From Hawksworthiomyces lignivorus (lineage: Eukaryota; Ascomycota; Sordariomycetes; Ophiostomatales; Ophiostomataceae): 64,000 nt of DNA. Below are positions 58,194-64,000 of this stretch, piece by piece. Under the pieces are notes generated by a model. It was given only the letters and a program-made list of their open reading frames with translations, ran no database searches and was not told the DNA's origin. The stretch covers positions 186,001-250,000 of the forward strand of contig NTMA01000057.1 of the NCBI GenBank assembly GCA_002917075.1, in the 5' to 3' direction. A program made the translations under genes and the position numbers. Position 1 is the first letter of the stretch; each line of letters begins with the position of its first letter.

Positions 58194-59549
58194 TTAGACG
58201 CCCACACACACATAGTAGCCCAGCCACAGGTTGTCGCAGGCCGCATCGATGTACTTGTTCCAGGAGAGGAACTGAGACAGTGTAATGCCATTGGACGAGT
58301 CAATTGTGGCACAGGTGTCCCCAGAGGCGACCTTGTAGAACTTCTTGCAGGTAGAAGTGACACTGGGCATCTCGGGCGACGGCGTGGTGGCAGTGGCGGT
58401 GGTCTTGGTAGTGGTGGGCTTTGTGGTGGTGGTGGCGCCAGGAACACCGATGCAGACGTAGTAGCCGAGCCACAGGTTGTCGCAGGCAGTGTCAATGTAC
58501 GGGTTCCAGGACAGGAACTGAGCGGATGAAATGCCTGCAGAGGCCTCGATGGCAGCGCAGGTATCACCGGAGGCGATCAGATGGAACTTGTTGCACGAGG
58601 CTGTCACGCTGGGCATCTCGGGCGACGGCGTAGTGCCGGTGGCAGTGGTCTTTGTAGTGGTGGCCTTTGCGGTGGTGGTAGCACCAGGAACGCCGATGCA
58701 GACGTAGTAGCCCAGCCACAGGTTGTCGCAGGCAGTGTCAATGTACGGGTTCCAGGCCAGGAACTGGGCCGAAGAGATGCCGGCGGCAGACTCAATGGCG
58801 GCGCAGGTGTCGCCCGAGACAATCTGGTGGAACTTGTTGCACGAAGCCGTCACGCTGGGCATCTCGGGCGACGGCGCAGTGCCGGCGGCGGTGGTCGTCT
58901 TGGTCGGCGTGGTGGTTGCGCCTGGGACACCCACGCAGACCCAGTAGCCTAGCCACAGGTTGTCGCAGGCAGTGTCAATGTACGGGTTCCAGGTGCCGAA
59001 CTGCGTGGCGCTGATGCCATACTTGGACTCAATGGCGGCACAGGTGTCGCCGGAAGCCACCTGGTAGAAGTTGTTGCAGTTGGCGGCCAGACCAGACTGG
59101 GTCGGCGAGTGGCCACTGGCGCTGGAAGTTGTCGTCGTCGTGACCTTGGACGTCGTGGTAGACGTCTTAGTGGACGTGGTCTTGGGTGCCGAGGTGGTGG
59201 TAGTGGTGGGCTTGGTAGTGGTTGTCGACGTGGTAGTGGGCTTGGTGGTAGTCGTTGACGTAGTGGTGGGCTTGGCCGTGGACGTGGTGCTGGTGGTCGA
59301 CGGCGTCGACACGGTACCAAGGACACAGTAGTTCTGGCCACCAACCAGCGCGCCCGGGCACGAAACTGTGGGGTTCAGTGCCATGAACTCGGCCTCCGTC
59401 AGACCCCAGTCGGAGGCAAAGCTCGCGCAAGTGTCTCCGTCATTAGCAGCGATGTCAAAGTCGCACGACACGCTCTGGCGGGGACGCAGGACATGCGCAG
59501 CGAGCAGCTGCGGGAGCAGGCCCAAGATCGTGAATGACCGGATGCTCAT
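58194..59549 (-). CDS. Secreted protein with five LysM domains (451 aa)
   Basis: Secreted chitin-binding protein, probably a LysM effector or cell-wall protein. A signal peptide (SFTILGLLPQLLAAHV, cleavage probably near residue 18-24) is followed by LysM1 (29-77), a Ser/Thr/Lys/Pro-rich linker with repeated KPTTTSTTTT units (about 81-145, likely O-glycosylated), then LysM2 (158-206), LysM3 (237-285), LysM4 (319-367) and LysM5 (401-449), separated by Thr-rich linkers ending SPEMPSVT. LysM2-5 each show GDTCA.I, a GI..(S/T)QF..WN.YID motif, ACDNLWLGY and a final VC, with four regularly spaced Cys (for example 158, 170, 195, 205). LysM1 is more diverged. There is no catalytic domain, TM or GPI tail. 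LysM proteins bind chitin oligomers; fungal ones can shield hyphae or hide chitin from host receptors. The neighbours, a DUF7136 protein and a killer-toxin-like chitinase, support a chitin-related role. Confidence 0.95.
   Translation of the reverse strand: MSIRSFTILGLLPQLLAAHVLRPRQSVSCDFDIAANDGDTCASFASDWGLTEAEFMALNPTVSCPGALVGGQNYCVLGTVSTPSTTSTTSTAKPTTTSTTTTKPTTTSTTTTKPTTTTTSAPKTTSTKTSTTTSKVTTTTTSSASGHSPTQSGLAANCNNFYQVASGDTCAAIESKYGISATQFGTWNPYIDTACDNLWLGYWVCVGVPGATTTPTKTTTAAGTAPSPEMPSVTASCNKFHQIVSGDTCAAIESAAGISSAQFLAWNPYIDTACDNLWLGYYVCIGVPGATTTAKATTTKTTATGTTPSPEMPSVTASCNKFHLIASGDTCAAIEASAGISSAQFLSWNPYIDTACDNLWLGYYVCIGVPGATTTTKPTTTKTTATATTPSPEMPSVTSTCKKFYKVASGDTCATIDSSNGITLSQFLSWNKYIDAACDNLWLGYYVCVGV
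58203..59078 (-). repeat. Four tandem LysM-linker units, highly similar in DNA
   Basis: LysM2 to LysM5 with their linkers repeat every 237-246 bases. The LysM3 and LysM4 units share long identical DNA runs (for example the stretch coding ACDNLWLGYYVCIGVPGA), showing recent duplication or gene conversion inside the gene. Confidence 0.8.
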
Positions 59550-60726
59550 CTTCGAACCTTTTTTTTTTTTTGCTTGGCTTGGACTAACAAGTGAGGGAAC
59601 AGAGAGATCAGACAGAAGGGCAGCTAAGGGGACGAAGGGGGGGCTGATCGCAATGAACGAAGATCGCTGGCGACTGGCTAATCAACCTCAGCAGGATCTA
59701 CATGCGAGTTGAAGCCTGGCTTTATACTCAAACATAGACGAGATACATGTGCAAGACTCTCTACGCTGGTTTGTCCTCACCGAAGGAAAACGCGCTTACA
59801 ATGGACTAACATCTAGGAGGAAGGCGAAGGAAGATGCAATTTCCTTTTGCCAGAAGTCCGAACTGTCATCCGACCTGGAAACATGCGAGAAACAAAAGTC
59901 TGCGGAACAAATATCGCAGACCGTTATACAGACACAGCTGTAAGGTTACGCCGAAGAGTTGCATCAAAGTCGCGAAGGATTCGCTGTGGGGGCCGCGGTG
60001 GCATAGAGAGGCCGTCTGATGTCTTTCGAGCAAACCGTGTAAGCCGGGTCCCGGATGCCAAACGGAGGCTCGGGATGCGTCCAGGATGCCAGGCACGAGT
60101 TCAATTCGCTTTTCTGATTTGCCAACTGTCTGTGTCCTCGGCTGCTGGCCGTCAGTGTGTGGTAGCATCGGACCGGTCCCACGCTGGTGGGTCAAAGGAG
60201 CCCCTTTATGGAATAATTTCAAATCGCATCTCCAAGACACCGTGCGTAGAACAGTGCTCAAGGCGAAGGATCGATCTCCTCACTTTTTAAGCCTAGCCAG
60301 ACTAAAGACCGCATTCTGGGCTGTTCAAGGATCGTGAGATTTGTCTTTTAACCTTTTTTGGTTTGCTCCACACAACAACTACGCAATTGGCACGCTGACA
60401 TCAACAAAGTGGCTTTGCTCATGAACTTCACTCTTTCATCTCTTTGTTTCTTTTTCTTGGCTTCCTCTCATCGCCACCCCCTTTCTTCTCCGCCAGTTTT
60501 TGCTCTTCCCCATTGACGCTCTGTCTTCGTCTCTGCCTCTGCCTCTGCCTCTGCCAGTCACTCTTTTTCTTTCTTTTGTCTCTTGTTTTTGTCGCAAGTG
60601 GCTGTCCACTCATTCAGTTGACTTGCTGCTTCACTCACATCTGGTTTTTTTTTTCTTAATTTTTTGCAGAGGCAATAGCCTCTAACATCAACTACCTCCA
60701 GACAGCTAAAATCTCCATCTTTCAGC
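59550..60726. promoter_or_regulatory. Divergent intergenic region, LysM and DUF7136 promoters
   Basis: This separates the LysM gene (minus) from the DUF7136 gene (plus), 1.2 kb. Next to the LysM start is a poly-T run (59559-59570). Next to the DUF7136 start is a long pyrimidine-rich leader (60428-60660) that includes a CTCTGC-type simple repeat (60531-60555). No gene is recognised between them. Confidence 0.55.
60531..60555 (+). repeat. Short tandem repeat, 6-base unit (CTCTGC)n
   Basis: About four copies of the unit CTCTGC (TCTCTGCCTCTGCC...) lie in the pyrimidine-rich leader of the DUF7136 gene. Confidence 0.75.
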
Positions 60727-61560
60727 ATGTCATTCTCGTGGCTGTCCTTGCTTCTCGCCTCCGTTCTTGGCGGTTTCCTTGGCGCTGGGGCTGTCACGTT
60801 CCCCGCCACTGTGGAAATCGACCTTGTCTTCCCGCGCAACGACACCTATGCCCCCATCCCTCTCATTCCTGTTGTGTTTGCGATCCAGAACTCCCAGCTC
60901 GCCGCCGCCCTCGACCCCAGCATCCAGTTTACCGTCGTAAGCGCCAGCAACAGCTCGCAGGAGATCACCCTAGGTATCCTGGACCTCAGGAGCGCCAACT
61001 TCACCAGCAGCGACCCGTACTACGTGACCGCCTCGATTGCCGGCCTGAACAACCTCGAGGGCCAGTGGTCGCTCGACTGGTCCCTGAGCACGGGCAACTG
61101 CTCCGACCCGACGGGCCGCGACGCGCCACAGATCAGCGGCCACAACCAGGGCGCCAGCGTCTGGTTCTCAACCAAGACCGGAGCGCAGCAGCCCGACCTC
61201 ATCGCCGCGTCAGCCAACAGCGTGTGCGCCGCCGCCGTGCAGGACAGCTTCGCGTTCAACGTGACGGGCACGCTCAACGTGACAGACCCCGCCAAGTACG
61301 ATGGCCGCAGCGTGTGCGCCGTCATCGCGCCTGTCTCGCCTACGCCCAACCCGTGCGGTGCGGCCATCGATGTGGTGGCCGCCTCGAGCATCTCTGCGGC
61401 CATTACGTCTACTGCCTGCGCCGCGCAGAACCCAAATGTGACCTGCCCGTCTAGCAAGAGCGCAGCTGGGCGGCTGGCGCCATTTTCACAAGAATGGTCT
61501 TCGGTGTACTTTGTTATCCTGGCGGGACTGGCGGGACTGGGAGTCTATTTTGAAATGTAA
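60727..61560 (+). CDS. DUF7136-domain secreted/surface protein (277 aa)
   Basis: Single-exon gene. An N-terminal signal peptide (MSFSWLSLLLASVLGGFLGA) is followed by the DUF7136 fold as I recognise it: VEIDLVFPRNDTYAPIPLIP then VVFAIQNSQLA, with later conserved Cys pairs (GNCSDPTG, NSVCAAAV, GRSVCAVIAP, PNPCGAAID). Several N-glycosylation sequons (NDT, NSS, NFT, NCS, NVT) support passage through the secretory route. The C-terminus is one hydrophobic segment (VYFVILAGLAGLGVYFEM) with almost no tail, which fits a GPI-anchor signal or C-terminal membrane anchor, after an SKSAAG spacer. The biochemical role of DUF7136 is not known to me. It sits between the LysM gene and the chitinase, so a wall-related job is plausible but inferred. 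Confidence 0.82.
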   Translation: MSFSWLSLLLASVLGGFLGAGAVTFPATVEIDLVFPRNDTYAPIPLIPVVFAIQNSQLAAALDPSIQFTVVSASNSSQEITLGILDLRSANFTSSDPYYVTASIAGLNNLEGQWSLDWSLSTGNCSDPTGRDAPQISGHNQGASVWFSTKTGAQQPDLIAASANSVCAAAVQDSFAFNVTGTLNVTDPAKYDGRSVCAVIAPVSPTPNPCGAAIDVVAASSISAAITSTACAAQNPNVTCPSSKSAAGRLAPFSQEWSSVYFVILAGLAGLGVYFEM

Positions 61561-63233
61561 CATTAATTTTTTTTTTTAAAAAAAAGTCAGACGACAAAGG
61601 CAGTCTCGGCATTGCGAAGCTGTAGCAATACACACAGTGTGACTTTTACTAGCCCTTGAGACCAGACCGAATCGTAAGAGACTATCGAGATGTAAGCCGC
61701 AAGCCACAAGCCACAGTGCTTGATCTTAGGACCCATTCTTCGGACTCTTCACGTGTATGCCTGCCCAGAGAAGTCGTCGGTCAAGAAGAAAGAGACGCGC
61801 TACGCGCCGTGGGATCCGTCGGCCGTATTTAAAAGCGTGTTAGTCTGCATAGGGAAGGTAAGATTTCACAGTAGGATGCACTTTAATTTAACTTCCGTGG
61901 GTTCGTTTAGCTGCGGCAGCTCCTATATTAAGCATATACAGAGGTACTCCTAACTCCGTTAGCTACGACGTGTGTAGTTACGCAGTTGGCAATACCGAAG
62001 CGGACGAAGAAATCCGGCAAGGCGGCTCGTCCCAGGGCAATCGTTGCTTTGTTGAGGCTAGGGAGTAGATCCTTCGGCTAGTACACAACCAGATTAGCTT
62101 CTCCGTTTACACACACACAGCAAGTATCCGGTTGATCTCAACAGTAATTATGGGACGAAGAGAAAAGGGGCCAGGCACCTAAGGCCTTCGTCTAAACACT
62201 TCCTCAGATCTCATCCACAGAAGCCCCCCCCCCCCGGGCGGCCGGCAACTGAGATATGCACGATCTGTATCGGACTTGTTTATACTAGAAAATAACAAAA
62301 TCAACAATCGTGGTGAAAGAATAGCTGAAAATTCCTCGGCCCTTTTTTGCTTTTCCTTTCTTTTTCTTCTACTTCTCGGTCAATACATTCTATTAATTCT
62401 GCGGGATTTTCTTTTATCGTAGCCTTCACCATGATCAGGTGTTCACCTGCGGAGCCGCCGGGATTCTGCAACGCTGTAAAATCATTCTAAATCATTCAAG
62501 GCCAAGACGCTTTACGCCGAAAATCTCACGACAATTGCCATGTAACAATGAATACGGAGTGTGCCTAGCCATTATGCACATATGCCCTGAATAGAAATAG
62601 AACATTGCAAATACAGCACGGCTCGCTCTCTGCGAGTAAGAAGCACGCTGGAGGCACGTGGGCTTGACTGTATGGGGATTTAAAATATGGATCGCCAAAC
62701 GGTCTAGGTTGCACTGCTAAAGTGATGGCACATAACGAGTCATGGTAATTTCCGCACAACGTTCTATGGCATACTCGCAGCATAAAGCCACACAGCCTTA
62801 CAGTTGCTCAATAAGCTTTGAGGCTAAGCACCCAGGGGCTATCTCTTTGGTGGAGCACCCCATACTACCCATACTCGGTCACGGCCCAGGGAAACTAAAT
62901 CGCACAGTGCCATGAATCGCCGTGGGGTGCGGTGGGAGCGGTGCAGCCGCGCTTACAGGCGCTCGACTTCGACGTCACTTCGGAGGATTCCTCATCATAA
63001 TAACATTTCGGTGTTTTGCATTGTAACCCCTTTATGAGAGGAAAAAGCAAAATTTACCTAGTAAAATGGCCCACGTGTTGATAGATGGCATCGTATTACC
63101 CGCTAAGAATTATATACAAAAGCTGCCAAGGATGGACGCACAGGTGGTGCGAAAAGTTGTTTTCGAGTAAGCGAGTTTCTCAGCTTCTCACACACTCCTT
63201 TGTTAAAATTATTTTACAAGATCGTTGCTAAGC
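61561..63233. other. Intergenic 1.7 kb, chitinase promoter side
   Basis: 3' flank of the DUF7136 gene (with a T11A9 tract at about 61567-61586) and promoter of the chitinase. A run of 11 C lies at 62225-62235. No gene is recognised. Confidence 0.5.
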
Positions 63234-64000
63234 ATGCCGTCTTCTTGGCTGCGAGTGGCCCTGGCTACTGCGAGCCTGGGTCTTTTGCCCACTGCACATG
63301 CCGTATTCCATGGCACCCCCAGACTTCCCGCCGGGCCGTCCTACCGTGGCAAGGCTGCGAACTGCCCAGCGCGGTGCAGCACGGCCGGGTCCAATTATGG
63401 CAACTGGTCTGTTTACCACAACTTGGATCAGACAGCGTTGTGCGACAGTGCTGTATTTTCCGTATTCAACATCTATGATGATGTCGATGACCCAGAAAGC
63501 AATCACCGCATATACTCCTGCTCCTCCTATGGGCCAGACTGGCCTAGTGTGCCTGTAACGCATCCCCAAGCGGCCGTGGTCAACAATACCAACACCACAT
63601 ACGAGCTGGGGTGGTGGACGGATGGCTTCTTTCAGCCAGCCACCATCAAGGGCCTAGCGCGGGAGACAGCCAAGTTCTTTGCCAGCGGACACGGCGATGT
63701 CAACCGCTCCGCCATTCTCTTCTCTCAATTTGGTGGCGGTGCTGCTGGCATCTACATCGGCAAAGGTCTGCAGAACGAAGGCATCGCTGACTTCGGTCTC
63801 GGCTATGTGCGCGACAATGTTCTGGCTCTCGGCGTCCACAGTGGAAATATTGCTTTCCAGCGCTGCGGTGAAGGCTATAATGCCGACTATACGTTCGGCT
63901 TTATCGCCGCAAGCAACGGCAGCTTCTCCCAGGTCCAGAGCGCCATCCAGGCCTGGTCCAAGGGCGAGTGCGTCTCGTTCTATGCCTCCAAGAATGTTTC
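63234..64000 (+). CDS. N-terminus of a killer-toxin-like GH18 chitinase, cut by the window end
   Basis: An open frame of 255 codons from ATG 63234 runs to the last base without a stop. It begins with a signal peptide (LRVALATASLGLLPTAHA) and then the Cys-rich N-terminal segment found in large fungal subgroup-C chitinases, which resemble the chitinase subunit of yeast killer toxins: NCPARCSTAGSNYGNW, VYHNLDQTALC, YDDVDDPESNHRIYSCSSYG. Then follow GWWTDGFF and a repetitive Gly-rich region (FSQFGGGAAGIYIGKGLQNE). In that family the LysM, chitin-binding type 1 and GH18 catalytic domains lie further on, so they would be outside this window and cannot be verified. Such proteins are about 1000-1800 residues. 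It shares the neighbourhood with the five-LysM gene, a pairing known from other fungi. No intron is needed in the visible part. Confidence 0.85.
   Translation, partial: MPSSWLRVALATASLGLLPTAHAVFHGTPRLPAGPSYRGKAANCPARCSTAGSNYGNWSVYHNLDQTALCDSAVFSVFNIYDDVDDPESNHRIYSCSSYGPDWPSVPVTHPQAAVVNNTNTTYELGWWTDGFFQPATIKGLARETAKFFASGHGDVNRSAILFSQFGGGAAGIYIGKGLQNEGIADFGLGYVRDNVLALGVHSGNIAFQRCGEGYNADYTFGFIAASNGSFSQVQSAIQAWSKGECVSFYASKNV

Noticed and set aside
59071..59331. Val-rich open frame opposite the LysM linker
   Set aside because: It is the reverse complement of the Thr-rich linker (ACC codons read as GGT/GTG), so it is a composition artefact.
1..64000. tRNA, rRNA or CRISPR features
   Set aside because: I saw no sequence with convincing A and B boxes in a cloverleaf, no rRNA and no regularly spaced repeats; an exhaustive tRNAscan or covariance search could not be run.

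Overview
The window is nuclear DNA of a filamentous ascomycete (Pezizomycotina; probably a sordariomycete, possibly Hypocreales, but this is inference). The evidence is short GT..AG introns of about 48-150 bp with CTAAC/CTGAC-type branch points, and typical fungal families: a HET-ankyrin gene, two Zn2Cys6 regulators, two Pth11-like rhodopsin-domain receptors, a multi-LysM secreted protein and a killer-toxin-like chitinase. Genes are sparse and separated by AT-rich DNA containing decayed genes. I rebuilt exon structures by joining frames at consensus splice sites with conserved protein sequence on both sides.

Layout. 0-3 kb: a hairpin and a decayed HET-ankyrin gene. 4.4-19 kb: a short-chain dehydrogenase, a MATE transporter, a Pth11-like receptor, a GABA/amino-acid permease and a membrane acyltransferase-3 protein. 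19-27.5 kb: a gene-poor block with one decayed, unidentified coding sequence. 27.5-38.2 kb: a second Pth11-like receptor, a secreted type-B carboxylesterase, a membrane-anchored amidohydrolase and a 2-oxoglutarate/Fe(II) oxygenase. 40-45 kb: an unidentified 493-residue protein and a second short-chain dehydrogenase. 46.5-55.3 kb: a Zn2Cys6 regulator, a small C2H2-like protein tail-to-tail with a gamma-glutamylcyclotransferase-like protein, and a divergent pair of a DHA2-type MFS exporter and a Zn2Cys6 regulator. 56-64 kb: a DUF1593 pseudogene, a five-LysM secreted protein, a DUF7136 surface protein and the first 255 residues of a killer-toxin-like chitinase that runs off the end.

How the genes relate. 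The best functional groupings are (i) the MFS/regulator pair, whose shared 315-bp promoter holds inverted CGG half-sites, and (ii) the LysM / DUF7136 / chitinase neighbourhood at the right end, a chitin-binding and chitin-degrading secreted set. The oxidoreductases, oxygenase, esterase and transporters look like specialised metabolism, but there is no PKS, NRPS or terpene backbone gene here, so I do not call a biosynthetic cluster. At least three genes (HET-ankyrin, DUF1593 and the 20-kb relic) are broken. Several of their in-frame stops can be explained by C-to-T changes, as expected from repeat-induced point mutation, but not all can.
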